The notes: generated by a model from the sequence alone, not told the origin. A stretch of 39,404 nucleotides of DNA from Acetobacteraceae bacterium (GCA_020848935.1 JADLHF010000141.1:1-39404); one strand, 5' to 3'; shown: positions 1-7,953, counted from the first letter of the stretch. A program made the numbers and translations.

Positions 1-180
1 GGCCTGACCAAGGGCGGCCCGATGAACGCCACCCATGTCCTCGCCACGCTCAGCTACCAGACCGGCCTGGCCAGCGGCAACATCGGCGAGGGTGCCGCCG
101 TCGCACTCACCATGCTGCCGGTGCTGCTGGTGCTGATCATCTGGCAACTGCGCCGCATCCGCCGCAGCACGGTGGCCTAG
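1..180 (+). CDS. Sugar-type ABC transporter permease, C-terminal end (partial)
   Basis: The reading frame is open from the first base to a TAG at 178-180 and gives the last 59 residues of a membrane protein. It begins GLTKGGPMNATHVLA, the conserved late segment of MalF/UgpA-type permeases of the carbohydrate uptake ABC family (usually L-T-x-G-G-P). A hydrophobic stretch (TMLPVLLVLIIW) follows, then a short basic cytoplasmic tail. The 5' part lies outside the window. The next gene on the same strand is the MalG/UgpE-type partner permease, so the two probably form the membrane channel of one sugar or polyol importer. A repeat pair separates them, which is unusual because such genes normally abut. 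The substrate is unknown. Confidence 0.85.
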   Translation, partial: GLTKGGPMNATHVLATLSYQTGLASGNIGEGAAVALTMLPVLLVLIIWQLRRIRRSTVA

Positions 181-187
181 ATGCGCA

Positions 188-370
188 GGGACTCTTCTTT
201 TTGTGAACAAAAAGAAGCAAAAAAACTTCATTCATTTGCCGGGAGGCATGCCGTGACTCTCCGCCCGCCCACCGGGAACGCGCTGCCGCCGCACAAGACC
301 CAAGATGCCGCCCATCCTCTAATGAAAAAAGTCTTTTTGTTTCTTTTTGTTCACAAAAAGAAGACCTTTC
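188..370. repeat. Paired A/T-rich hairpin repeat, copy 1
   Basis: Two inverted hairpin units surround a GC-rich spacer. The left unit has arms CTTCTTTTT (194-202) and AAAAAGAAG (209-217), followed by CAAAAAAACTTC. The right unit has TTCTTTTT (341-348) and AAAAAGAA (355-362), preceded by a GTCTTTTTGT head. The right unit is close to the reverse complement of the left. The pair fills the gap between two permease genes and starts 8 bases after the upstream stop codon. Similar copies occur at six other sites in the window. Neither hairpin is followed by a classic T-run, so an intrinsic terminator role is not obvious. Confidence 0.85.
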
Positions 371-392
371 TGTCCTTCGCCTCCCCCGCGCC

Positions 393-1244
393 ATGACCAC
401 CCTCGCCGCCCACCCGCGGCTGGAACGCGCCCTGTTCATCTGGGCGCCGCTCGCCTTCTTCCTCGTCTTCCTGGTCGGCCCGTTCTACTGGATGCTGATC
501 ACCGCGCTGAAGCCTGACTCCGAGCTGTACGACGGCAGCAGAAGCCCGCTCTACGTCGCCACCCCTTCGCTCGACCATTTCCTGTACTTGTTCGAGAAGA
601 CCGACTTCGCCACCTGGATCGGCAACACCATGCTGGTCGCCACCCTTTCGACCGCCATCGCCCTGGTGATGGGTGTCCCGGCCGGCTACGCCCTCGCCCG
701 CCTGCGCTTCCGCGGCGCCGCGCTGATCGGCACCGCGATCTTCGTCACCTACCTGGTGCCCACCACCCTGCTGTTCATCCCGATGGTCGAGGTGATGGCC
801 AGCATCGGCATGGACGACAACATCTGGGCGCTGGTCATCGTCTATCCCACGTTCCTGGTGCCCTTCGTCACCTGGTTGATGAGCGGCTATTTCCGCACCA
901 TCCCCGCCGAGCTGGAGGAATGCGCCCGCATCGACGGCCTCACCCGCCTCGGCGCCATGCTGCGCATCGCCATCCCCCTGGCCCGCCCCGGCATCCTCTC
1001 GGCCGGCATCTTCTCGTTCACCCTGTCGTGGAACGAGTTCATCTATGCCCTCACCCTGGTCACCGCCAGCAGCGAGCGCACCATCCCCGTCGGCGTGCTG
1101 GTCCAGCTCACCCGGGCGGATTTCTACTTCTGGGGCCCCCTGATGGCCGGCGCCCTGCTCGGCTCGGTGCCGGTCGCGGTGGTCTATTCCTTCTTCGTGG
1201 ATCAATACGCCTCCGGCCTCACCGCCGGCGCGGTCAAGGGCTGA
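393..1244 (+). CDS. MalG/UgpE-type carbohydrate ABC transporter permease
   Basis: This 283-residue inner-membrane permease has the usual family length and about six hydrophobic segments, the first at roughly residues 17-36. The cytoplasmic EAA loop that contacts the ATPase is visible as EECARIDGLTRLGAMLR, followed by a proline- and glycine-bearing stretch. The N-terminal region contains the typical W-M-x-x-T-A-L-K-P segment after the first helix. It is the natural partner of the truncated permease at the window's left edge. The ATG at 393 has no clear Shine-Dalgarno sequence, because the bases before it are repeat and a C-rich run. The binding protein and ATPase of this importer are not in the window, and the dpp-like genes downstream belong to a different family. 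Confidence 0.9.
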   Translation: MTTLAAHPRLERALFIWAPLAFFLVFLVGPFYWMLITALKPDSELYDGSRSPLYVATPSLDHFLYLFEKTDFATWIGNTMLVATLSTAIALVMGVPAGYALARLRFRGAALIGTAIFVTYLVPTTLLFIPMVEVMASIGMDDNIWALVIVYPTFLVPFVTWLMSGYFRTIPAELEECARIDGLTRLGAMLRIAIPLARPGILSAGIFSFTLSWNEFIYALTLVTASSERTIPVGVLVQLTRADFYFWGPLMAGALLGSVPVAVVYSFFVDQYASGLTAGAVKG

Positions 1245-1529
1245 GCGGGCGCGGCAGGCGGAACGGTCAAACAGAAGGTTGTCATTGCCGCGATTCGTGC
1301 TAAGCGCAGGGCATTGATCCAGCGCGACCGCGCAACCCGGACGGGCGTTGGGGGCCGGCAGGCTCCGGCCGGCCGGCGCATCGGTGGGCGGCTCCCCACA
1401 GGTGGTGCCGGATTCGGCAGGAGACCCGGATGCGCGCCGCCGAAGGAAAGGGACCAATGTTCGAGCCGGCACTTGCATTGGCGACCGGCGATCGAACCGG
1501 CCCCGCAGCCGCAGGAGTTGCCTGACGCG
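1245..1529. other. Intergenic region upstream of the dpp-like operon
   Basis: This stretch of 285 bases has no convincing gene. An in-frame upstream ATG (1314) would extend the next protein by a low-complexity Arg/Gly/Pro-rich segment unlike any permease, so it was not used. A weak promoter candidate is TTGTCA (1279-1284) with TAAGCG 16 bases further on. A Shine-Dalgarno sequence (AGGAG, 1513-1517) precedes the chosen ATG at 1530. No riboswitch could be recognised. Confidence 0.4.
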
Positions 1530-2546
1530 ATGGAGCGGCCGGGTCGTACCATTCTCCGCCTGCTGGGGATTGCCGCCTTCGTGTTCCTGGTGATCGCCTT
1601 CATCTGCTTCATGCTCATCAAGCTCGGCGCCGCCCCGCCCGTGGTGCTGCTCGGCGGCCCCAACCCGATGCCCGAGGAACGGGCGCAGCTGATCGCCGAA
1701 TACGGCCTGAACCAGCCCGCGGTGGTGCAGTTCATCCGCTATGTCGTGCGCACCCTGGCCGGCGAATTCGGCCGCTCCTGGCAGACCGGCGCCACGGTCG
1801 CCGACGACCTGCTGGCGCGCCTGCCCGCCACGCTGGAACTGATGGTCTATGCGTTGCTGCTGGGGGCGCTGATCGGCATTCCCGCCGGCGTCGCCGCCGC
1901 CTTCAGCCGCGGCCGGGCCGAGGAGCGCACGGCGCGCGGCGCCGGCCTGGTCGGTGCCGCGATGCCCTCCTTCCTGCTGGCGCTGCTTCTGCTGCTGGTC
2001 TTCTTCCGCTGGCTCGATCTGTCGCCGGCACCGTCCGGGCGCCTCAGCGTCGTGCTCACCCCGCCCCCCACCATCACCGGCAGCTACTTCATCGACGCCA
2101 TACTGATGCAGGATGCCGCCGCCGCCCGCTCCGCGCTTGGCCAGCTGATCCTGCCGGTGCTCACCCTCGCCCTGCTGATCGCCGCCCAGCTCACGCTTCA
2201 GGTCCGCACCGCCATCCTGATGCAGCTCGATACCGCCCATTTCGCCTATGCCCGCGCCCAGGGCATGTCGCGCGACATGCTGACCGGCATCGCCATGCGC
2301 GGCGCCGCGCCCTCGATCTGGGCCGCGTTCTGCGGCCAGTGCGCCGCCCTGCTGGGAACCACGGCGGTCATCGAATACGTCTTCGCCTGGGGCGGCGTCG
2401 GCCAGTACGGGCTGGAGGCGATGAGCCGGGGCGACTTCGCCGTGATGCAGGCCTTCATCCTGCTCAGCGCCGCCCTCTCGCTGCTGGTGCACCTGATGCA
2501 TGCCGGCGTCCGCCGCGTGGCGCGCCTGCGGATTCGGCGGGCATGA
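1530..2546 (+). CDS. DppB/OppB-like ABC transporter permease
   Basis: This 338-residue inner-membrane permease of the dipeptide/oligopeptide/nickel family has a first membrane helix at about residues 8-30 and the family's early periplasmic loop (GGPNPMPEERAQLIAEYGL). Further helices follow, with an EAA-type loop around YARAQGMSRDMLTGIAM. The start at 1530 was chosen because AGGAG lies 12 bases upstream and the protein then begins right before the first helix. Two normally conserved segments are altered: the family's R-N-A after the EAA loop is RGA here, and the usual P-G-L-G is WGGVG. The gene overlaps the next permease by ATGA. It is the first gene of a four-gene B-C-D-F set that has no binding protein in the window. 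Confidence 0.88.
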   Translation: MERPGRTILRLLGIAAFVFLVIAFICFMLIKLGAAPPVVLLGGPNPMPEERAQLIAEYGLNQPAVVQFIRYVVRTLAGEFGRSWQTGATVADDLLARLPATLELMVYALLLGALIGIPAGVAAAFSRGRAEERTARGAGLVGAAMPSFLLALLLLLVFFRWLDLSPAPSGRLSVVLTPPPTITGSYFIDAILMQDAAAARSALGQLILPVLTLALLIAAQLTLQVRTAILMQLDTAHFAYARAQGMSRDMLTGIAMRGAAPSIWAAFCGQCAALLGTTAVIEYVFAWGGVGQYGLEAMSRGDFAVMQAFILLSAALSLLVHLMHAGVRRVARLRIRRA

Positions 2547-3424
2547 CCGGGCGGCGAATCCCCGCCCTTGTCCTCGGCCTGCCGCGGCGCAGCCCGGCGG
2601 CGGCCATCGGCCTGCTGATCGTGCTCGGCTTCGTCGTCGCCGCACTGGCGCGCCCGCTGGTCTGGCCGTTCGGGCCGGGGGCGGCGGACGCCTCCAGCGA
2701 GCTGATCGGCCCCTCCCTGCGCCACCCGCTGGGCACCGACGAGACCGGCCGCGACATGCTCGCCCGCGTCATCGACGGCGCGCGCTATGCCATCGCCGTG
2801 CCGCTGGCCGCCCTGGTCCTGGGCATCGCGCTCGGCACGCCGTTCGGCCTGCTGGCCGGGCTGGCCGGTGGCCTGGCCGACCGGCTGCTGCGCCGCCTGG
2901 CCCAGGCCATCGGCTTCATCCCGCCGCTGCTGCTCGCCCTCGCACTGGTCGCCGCCATGGGGCCATCGCTGCGCCACGTGGTGCTGGCGCTGGGCGTGCT
3001 GGAGGCGATGTTCTTCGCCCGCGCCATGCGCGACCAGGTGCGCGCCATGCACGACAGCGGCTTCATCGAGGCCGCGGTGGCCATGGGCAACCGCCGCCGC
3101 CGGCTGATCCTGGTGCACCTGCTGCCCAACACCCTGGCCGGCATCGCCTCCGAGATGCCGCGCCGCGCCGCCTGGGCGCTCGCCACCCTGGCGGTGATGG
3201 GTTTCGCCGGCATCGGCACCGCCGCCGGTGCCAGCGAATGGGGGGCAATGGTGCGCGAGGGAACCAACGCCATGTTCACCGGCCAGTGGTGGCTGGCGCT
3301 GTTCCCCGGCCTCGCCCTGCTGCTGCTCGGCTTCGGCCTGCAGCTGCTGGCCGCCGGCATCGCCGACCTCACCCTGCGCTCCCCGGCCTCGCGCGCCGGC
3401 GACCTGGCCGGGGCGACGCGCTGA
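2543..3424 (+). CDS. DppC/OppC-like ABC transporter permease
   Basis: This 293-residue permease is the partner of the preceding DppB-like protein. It has the family's diagnostic early segment HPLGTDETGRDMLARVIDGAR after the first helix, and a clear EAA loop (FIEAAVAMGNRRRRLILVHL followed by LPN). The start ATG overlaps the upstream stop as ATGA. Its own TGA overlaps the start of the ATPase gene as TGATG, so it is translationally coupled on both sides. The coding strand is strongly C-ending in third positions, like the other genes from 393 to 5384. The substrate cannot be inferred. Confidence 0.9.
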   Translation: MTGRRIPALVLGLPRRSPAAAIGLLIVLGFVVAALARPLVWPFGPGAADASSELIGPSLRHPLGTDETGRDMLARVIDGARYAIAVPLAALVLGIALGTPFGLLAGLAGGLADRLLRRLAQAIGFIPPLLLALALVAAMGPSLRHVVLALGVLEAMFFARAMRDQVRAMHDSGFIEAAVAMGNRRRRLILVHLLPNTLAGIASEMPRRAAWALATLAVMGFAGIGTAAGASEWGAMVREGTNAMFTGQWWLALFPGLALLLLGFGLQLLAAGIADLTLRSPASRAGDLAGATR

Positions 3425-4413
3425 TGCTGCTGGATGTCCAGGACCTGCGCGTCGCGCGCCGCGCCCCCGGCCCCGATGCCAACAGCGACACCGCCAGCGG
3501 CCCCGCCAGGGGCATCGGCACCGCGCTGGCCGGCGTGTCGTTCCGCGTGGTCAAGGGGCGCATCCTCGCCCTGGTCGGCGAACACGGCGCCGGCAAGTCG
3601 CTGACCGCCAGCGCCGTCCTCGGCCTGTTGCAGCCCTCCGCCCGCGTCACCGGCGGCCGCGCGCTGTTCGAGGGCCAGGACCTGCTGCGCATGTCCGACG
3701 CCGATCTCACCCGGGTACGCGGCGCGCGCATCGGCTTCGTCGTCCAGGCCGGCCACACCACGCTGGACCCCTCCGCGCGCGTCGGCGCCCAGTTGATGCG
3801 CGCGCAAAGCGTCCACCGCGCCATCGTCAAGGCCGAGGCCGCCTGGCGCGCCGAAACCCTCATGTCCTCCATGGGCATCGCCGAGCCGCGCCTGCGCGCC
3901 GACGCCTGGCCGCACGAATTGACCCCGGCCACCGTGCAGCGCGTCGTCCTCGCCCTCGCCCTGATCAACGAGCCCCAGCTGCTGATCGCCGACGAGCCCA
4001 CCGCCGGGCTGGACATCACCACCCAGGTCCAGATCCTCGACCTGCTGTACCTCGAACTGCGGCGCCGGCGCATCGGCGGCATCATCATCACCCGCGACCT
4101 CGGCGTGGTCGCGCAATACTGCGACGACGTCGCGGTGATGTTCGCCGGCCAGGTGGTGGAACAGGGACCGGTGTCGCAGGTCTTCGCCCGCCCCGCCCAC
4201 CCCTTCACCCGCGCCCTGCTCGCCACCGTGCCCGAACGCCTGGCCATCGCCGGAAACCTCGCCTTCGGCGGCGCCCTGCCGCCCGCGCCGGATGGCTGCC
4301 CCTACCGGCCGCGCTGCCCCGAAGCCACCGAGCGCTGCACCACCGCGCCCCCGCTGGTCGGTGCCGGCGTGCATGCCGCGCGCTGCCACTTCGCCCGCCT
4401 GGGGGCTGCATGA
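3424..4413 (+). CDS. DppD/OppD-like ABC ATPase with degenerate signature and H-loop
   Basis: This 329-residue cytoplasmic ATPase belongs to the peptide-transporter family. Walker A is intact (GEHGAGKS), the Q-loop glutamine is present (FVVQAGHTTLDP) and Walker B is intact (LLIADEPTAGLD). Two catalytic elements are not. The signature, normally L-S-G-G-x-x-Q-R, reads LTPATVQR (residues 166-173). The H-loop histidine, normally T-H-D-L-G, is Arg in TRDLG (residue 224, codon CGC at 4093-4095). The C-terminal cysteine cluster of the family is kept (CPYRPRCPEATERC). An Ala/Gly/Asp insertion lies after the first strand. In known ABC proteins such changes weaken or abolish hydrolysis at a site, so this may be a regulatory or non-catalytic half. 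The gene overlaps its neighbours by 1-4 bases. Confidence 0.9.
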   Translation: MLLDVQDLRVARRAPGPDANSDTASGPARGIGTALAGVSFRVVKGRILALVGEHGAGKSLTASAVLGLLQPSARVTGGRALFEGQDLLRMSDADLTRVRGARIGFVVQAGHTTLDPSARVGAQLMRAQSVHRAIVKAEAAWRAETLMSSMGIAEPRLRADAWPHELTPATVQRVVLALALINEPQLLIADEPTAGLDITTQVQILDLLYLELRRRRIGGIIITRDLGVVAQYCDDVAVMFAGQVVEQGPVSQVFARPAHPFTRALLATVPERLAIAGNLAFGGALPPAPDGCPYRPRCPEATERCTTAPPLVGAGVHAARCHFARLGAA

Positions 4414-5384
4414 GCGTCGTCGCCGAACTGCGCGGGGTCTCCGTGGAGCTGGGCGACGACGACCGCCGCGTCGCCGCCCTCACCCGCATCGACCTCCAGG
4501 TCGCCGCCGGCCAGATCCTCGGCGTGGCCGGCGAGTCCGGCGCCGGCAAGTCAACCCTGGCCCGCACCCTCCTGCGCCTGGTGCAGCCGCAGGCCGGCAC
4601 CGTGCTGCTGGAAGGCAACGACATCACCGCCCAGCCGGAACGCCGGCTGCGCCGCCTGCGCGGCCGCATGACCATGACCTTCCGCAACCCGCTGGCGGTG
4701 CTCAACCCCCGCATGACCGTGCGCGCCCTGCTGGAAGAGCCGCTGCGCCTGCATGCCCGCTTGACCGCGCCCGCCCGCCGCGCCGCGGTCGAGGCACTGG
4801 CCGAGCGGCTGCGCCTGCGCGCCGGCGAGCTGGAACTGCGGCCGGCGGAGCTCGATGCCGGCCGCGCCCAGCTCGTCGGCCTCGGCCGCGCCATCGCCAC
4901 CCAGCCGCGCCTGCTGGTGCTGGACGAGCCGACCTGCGAGCTGGACACCGTCGCCGCCGCCGAGTTCCTCGCCCTGCTCGCCAGCCTGCGCGACTCCGCG
5001 GACATGGCGATCGTGCTGATCGGCCACGACATCACCGCGCTGCAGCCGGTCGCCGATCGCATCGCCGTGCTCTACCTCGGCGAAATCGTCGAGGAAGGCC
5101 CCACCGCCGACCTGCTGCGCGACGCGCTGCACCCCTACTCCCAGGCCCTACTCTCCGCCCATCTGCCCGCCGACCCCACCCGCCGCGGCCGGCGCATCCG
5201 CCTGCGTGGCGAGGCGCCGACGCCCGACGACCGGACCCCCGGCTGCGGCTTCGCTCCGCGCTGCCCCATCGCCGAAAATCGCTGCCGCAGCGGCGCGCCA
5301 ACCCCCAACCAGATCGGCACCGACCGGCGCGTCGCCTGCTTGCGGGTTCTCGAAGGCAGCAGCCGGATTCCGCTGACGCGTTAA
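4410..5384 (+). CDS. DppF/OppF-like ABC ATPase lacking the Q-loop glutamine and consensus signature
   Basis: This 324-residue ATPase pairs with the preceding one. Walker A (GESGAGKST), Walker B (LLVLDEPTCELD) and the H-loop histidine (LIGHDITAL) are present. The Q-loop glutamine, normally in F-Q-D/N-P, is Arg (TFRNPLAVLNP, residue 92, codon 4683-4685). The signature reads LDAGRAQL (residues 148-155) instead of LSGGQ-x-Q-R. The C-terminal cysteine motif is kept (CGFAPRCPIAENRC). The start ATG overlaps the upstream stop. The reading frame is intact over full family length, which argues against a simple pseudogene. The two ATPases lack different motifs, so both composite ATP sites in a heterodimer would be non-consensus. 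Confidence 0.9.
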   Translation: MSVVAELRGVSVELGDDDRRVAALTRIDLQVAAGQILGVAGESGAGKSTLARTLLRLVQPQAGTVLLEGNDITAQPERRLRRLRGRMTMTFRNPLAVLNPRMTVRALLEEPLRLHARLTAPARRAAVEALAERLRLRAGELELRPAELDAGRAQLVGLGRAIATQPRLLVLDEPTCELDTVAAAEFLALLASLRDSADMAIVLIGHDITALQPVADRIAVLYLGEIVEEGPTADLLRDALHPYSQALLSAHLPADPTRRGRRIRLRGEAPTPDDRTPGCGFAPRCPIAENRCRSGAPTPNQIGTDRRVACLRVLEGSSRIPLTR

Positions 5385-5393
5385 GGCGGAAGG

Positions 5394-5441
5394 AAGAGTC
5401 TTCTTTTTGTGAACAAAAAGAAGCAAAAAAACTTTTCGACA
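5394..5441. repeat. Single A/T-rich hairpin repeat unit, copy 2
   Basis: One unit only, with arms CTTCTTTTT (5400-5408) and AAAAAGAAG (5415-5423), loop GTGAAC, then CAAAAAAACTTTTC. It is nearly identical to the left unit of copy 1, including the GTGAAC loop, and lies a few bases after the stop of the DppF-like gene. No right-hand partner is seen; an AT-rich promoter-like island follows instead. Confidence 0.85.
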
Positions 5442-5470
5442 TTTTCGGGGGATGCGGGGGGAGATATCCA

Positions 5471-5498
5471 TTGCAGCGGTTTGACAGTTAGATATAAT
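5471..5498 (+). promoter_or_regulatory. Candidate sigma-70-like promoter in an AT-rich island
   Basis: A perfect TATAAT lies at 5493-5498, with TTGCAG (5471-5476) 16 bases upstream as a possible -35. This is the most AT-rich non-repeat stretch around. A perfect TTGACA at 5481-5486 is only 6 bases from TATAAT and so cannot be its -35 partner. The expected start of transcription falls at about 5505, exactly where a GTG opens the reading frame described next, so a leaderless transcript is possible. Confidence 0.4.
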
Positions 5499-5504
5499 GG
5501 TTTT

Positions 5505-5985
5505 GTGTTAGATCAATCATCCTCGCTGGGCGACGGGATCGCCCGCTTGCACGCCGCCACCACGGGCGCGGCGCCCATCTGGCTGCCCGATCGACTGCAC
5601 GCCCTGATCATGGCCTGCCTCGCCCGCCTTTTCGCCCGCCTGGAAGATCTCATCCGGCTCTGGCAAGATGGAATCCTCACCCCGCCCGCTCCGCGCCCCG
5701 CCCCCTCCCGTGGCGCGTCAGCCCGCAACGCGCGCGGCAAATCGCGCCGCGTCTCCCCGCGCGCCCGCCGCACCTCCGCGTCATGTCCGGACCCCCTCCT
5801 GCGCCCGGCCGCTTGCCGCGCGCGCGCCCTGGCGCACCCCGCCGCGCCCAAGTCGCGACTCCCCAGCATCCCGCCCCCGCGCCCGCGCAGCGCCCGCGCA
5901 CCCCCCGGGATGAGGTCGCGCACGCAGCCGCGCGCGAACGCATCGGCGCATCAATTTTGTTACGATATCGAAATCAACACCCGGC
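5505..5985 (+). pseudogene. Possible decayed small Pro/Arg-rich ORF
   Basis: From GTG 5505 the frame encodes a plausible protein start, with an amphipathic segment LARLFARLEDLIRLWQDGIL (ATG at 5610 is an alternative start) followed by a Pro/Arg/Ala-rich tail. The frame has no stop before the opposite-strand ABC gene and would run through it to 7115, so the true end is missing. In another frame, a peptide FVTISKS can be read at 5956-5976, and a stop at 5911-5913 interrupts that frame. This pattern fits a small low-complexity gene with a frameshift near its end, or non-coding GC-rich sequence that imitates one. The gene at 14307-14933 has a similar arrangement of a helical head followed by a Pro-rich tail. 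No function can be given. Confidence 0.3.
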
Positions 5986-6968
5986 TACACCAGATGGCAG
6001 GACACCATCTGCCCTGCCCCGACATCGCGCAGCGCCGGTTCCTCGGTGCGGCATCGCGCGACGGCGAGCGGACAACGGGTATGGAAGCGACAGCCCGGCG
6101 GCGGATTCAGCGCGCTCGGCACCTCGCCGGCCACCGCGATCTGCGGGCGCGTGGCCTCGATCTCCGGGTCCGGGATCGGCACCGCCGCCAGCAGCGCCTG
6201 GGTGTAGGGATGCAGCGGCCGCCGGTACAGCGTCTCGCGGTCGGCGATCTCGGCGATCCGTCCCAGATACATCACCGCAATCCGGTCGCTGATATGCCGC
6301 ACCACCGCCAGGTCATGCGCCACGAAGATGTAGGTCAGGCCCAGGCTCTGCTGCAGGTCCTGGAACAGGTTGACGATCTGCGCCTGGATCGACACGTCCA
6401 GCGCCGAGACCGGCTCGTCGCAGATCAGCAGATCCGGCTCCATCGACAGCGCCCGCGCCACCCCGATGCGCTGCCGCTGGCCGCCGGAGAACTCGTGGAT
6501 GTAGCGGTCCGCCATGTCCGGCCGCAGCCCCACCAGCGCCAGCAGCTCCCGCGCCCGGTCCGCCCGCGCCGCCCGGTTGGGCAGCAGGTCATGCACGATC
6601 ATCGGCTCGGCAATCAGATCGACCACCTTCATGCGCGGGTTCAGCGAGCCGTACGGATCCTGATAGACCATCTGCATCCGCTTGCGGATCGGCCGCATCG
6701 CGGCCCGGTCGTGCCTGGTGATGTCCTCGCCGTCGAACACGACGCGCCCGGCGGTGATGTCGAGCATGCGCAGCACGGCAAGCCCGGTGGTGGACTTGCC
6801 GCACCCGCTCTCGCCCACCAGGCCAAGCGTCTCGCCGCGGTTCAGCAGGAACGACACCCCGTCCACCGCCTTCACCGAGGCGACCTGGCGCTGCACCAGC
6901 GTGCCGGCCTTGATCGGGAAATGGACCTTCAGGTCCTCGACCACCAGCAACGGCGAGGGATCAGACAT
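5985..6968 (-). CDS. Peptide-type ABC transporter ATPase (DppF/OppF family)
   Basis: This cytoplasmic ATPase has about 327 residues and complete motifs: Walker A GESGCGKST, Q-loop MVYQDPYGSLNPRM, signature FSGGQRQR, Walker B LLICDEPVSALD and H-loop FVAHDLAVV. The C-terminal oligopeptide-transporter extension carries the cysteine motif CRFHTRCPLAVARC. The start chosen is ATG 6968 (MSDPSPLL), which overlaps the upstream ATPase stop by 8 bases. An upstream ATG at 6992 with a weak AAGG is an alternative. It is the last gene of the leftward B-C-A-D-F operon and would power import together with the ATPase encoded just upstream. Unlike its counterpart at 4410-5384, every catalytic motif is canonical. 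Confidence 0.93.
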   Translation of the reverse strand: MSDPSPLLVVEDLKVHFPIKAGTLVQRQVASVKAVDGVSFLLNRGETLGLVGESGCGKSTTGLAVLRMLDITAGRVVFDGEDITRHDRAAMRPIRKRMQMVYQDPYGSLNPRMKVVDLIAEPMIVHDLLPNRAARADRARELLALVGLRPDMADRYIHEFSGGQRQRIGVARALSMEPDLLICDEPVSALDVSIQAQIVNLFQDLQQSLGLTYIFVAHDLAVVRHISDRIAVMYLGRIAEIADRETLYRRPLHPYTQALLAAVPIPDPEIEATRPQIAVAGEVPSALNPPPGCRFHTRCPLAVARCRTEEPALRDVGAGQMVSCHLV

Positions 6969-7953
6969 GTTCGCCAACCCGGGCATCGACATCGACGAAA
7001 CAGGCCTTCAGATGGCCGTTGCCCACCGGATCGAGGCTCGGCCGCTCCTGCAGGCACCGTTCGGTCACCCAGCCGCAGCGCGGCGCGAAGGCACAGCCGG
7101 GCGGCAGGCGGGTGAGGTCCGGCGGCTGGCCGTCGATCGGCACGAGCCGCCGGCCCAGCACCTGGTCGAGCCGCGGAACGCATGCCATCAGCCCCTGGGT
7201 GTAGGGATGCTGCGGGCGCTTGTAGATGTCGCGCGCCGTGCCGGTTTCCACCACCCGCCCGGCATACATCACGCTCACCCGGTCGGCGTAGCGCGCCACC
7301 ACGCCGAGGTCGTGGGTGATCAGGATCAGCGCCGCCCCGGTCTCGCGGGTCAGTTCCTTCAGCAGCGACAGGATCTGCGACTGCACGGTCACGTCCAGCG
7401 CCGTGGTCGGCTCGTCGGCGATGATCAGCTTGGGCTGGCAGGCCAGCGCCATGGCGATCATCGCGCGCTGGCGCATGCCGCCGGAGAACTGGTGCGGATA
7501 CGCATCCACCCGCGAACGGGCATCGGGGATGCGCACCCGCGCGAGCAGCTCGCCCGCCCGCTCCAGCGCCGCCTTCCAGCTGGCGCCCCGGTGCAGCATC
7601 ACCGGTTCGCCCACCTGCATGCCCACCGTCAGCGATGGATTCAGCGACGTCATCGGCTCCTGGAAGATCATCGCAATGCGGTCGCCGCGAACCGCGCGCA
7701 TCTCGGCTTCCGTGATCTTCAGCAGATCCTGGCCCTCGAACATCACGCTGCCCGCGACGATCTCGCCCGGCGGATTGGGGATCAGTCGCATGAGCGAGAG
7801 CGCCGAGACGCTCTTGCCCGATCCGCTCTCCCCCACGATCGCCAGCGTCTCGCCGGCATCGACATCGAACGACACGCTGTCGACGGCCATCACCGGACCG
7901 CGCTCGGTGCGGAAGCTGGTGGTGAGGCCGCTGACTTCCAGAAGCTTGGCCAC
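6961..7953 (-). CDS. Peptide-type ABC transporter ATPase (DppD/OppD family)
   Basis: This 330-residue ATPase shows all motifs: Walker A GESGSGKS, Q-loop MIFQEPMTSLNP, signature FSGGMRQR, Walker B LIIADEPTTALD and H-loop LITHDLGVV. The C-terminal cysteine motif is present (CAFAPRCGWVTERC). The start codon is GTG (7951-7953), directly adjacent to the TGA of the binding-protein gene, so expression is probably coupled to it. With the DppF-type protein it forms the ATPase heterodimer of the complete importer encoded from 11515 down to 5985. Confidence 0.93.
   Translation of the reverse strand: MAKLLEVSGLTTSFRTERGPVMAVDSVSFDVDAGETLAIVGESGSGKSVSALSLMRLIPNPPGEIVAGSVMFEGQDLLKITEAEMRAVRGDRIAMIFQEPMTSLNPSLTVGMQVGEPVMLHRGASWKAALERAGELLARVRIPDARSRVDAYPHQFSGGMRQRAMIAMALACQPKLIIADEPTTALDVTVQSQILSLLKELTRETGAALILITHDLGVVARYADRVSVMYAGRVVETGTARDIYKRPQHPYTQGLMACVPRLDQVLGRRLVPIDGQPPDLTRLPPGCAFAPRCGWVTERCLQERPSLDPVGNGHLKACFVDVDARVGEHV

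Noticed and set aside
181-396. 71-codon open frame between the two sugar-type permease genes
   Set aside because: Most of it reads through the two hairpin repeat units; no ribosome-binding site or protein-like pattern.
1370-1460. Possible cobalamin-type riboswitch (a GGCAGGAGACCCGG segment was noticed)
   Set aside because: The other conserved elements of that riboswitch could not be found and the gene downstream gives no support.
1314-1529. N-terminal extension of the DppB-like protein
   Set aside because: Adds 72 low-complexity residues before the first membrane helix; the ATG at 1530 has a good Shine-Dalgarno sequence and fits the family.
351-2645. Very long minus-strand open frame opposite the permease genes
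   Set aside because: Its translation is low-complexity Gly/Ala/Arg/Gln-rich sequence; the plus-strand frames encode recognisable permeases with EAA loops, so it is a shadow produced by high GC.
5481-5498. TTGACA followed by TATAAT as a consensus promoter
   Set aside because: The two boxes are only 6 bases apart; a functional sigma-70 pair needs about 17. Only TATAAT with the weaker TTGCAG was kept.
5409-7115. 568-codon plus-strand open frame across the ABC ATPase genes
   Set aside because: Beyond about 5985 it lies opposite ATPase genes with complete motifs, so it is not a real long gene; only its first part was kept as a possible decayed ORF.
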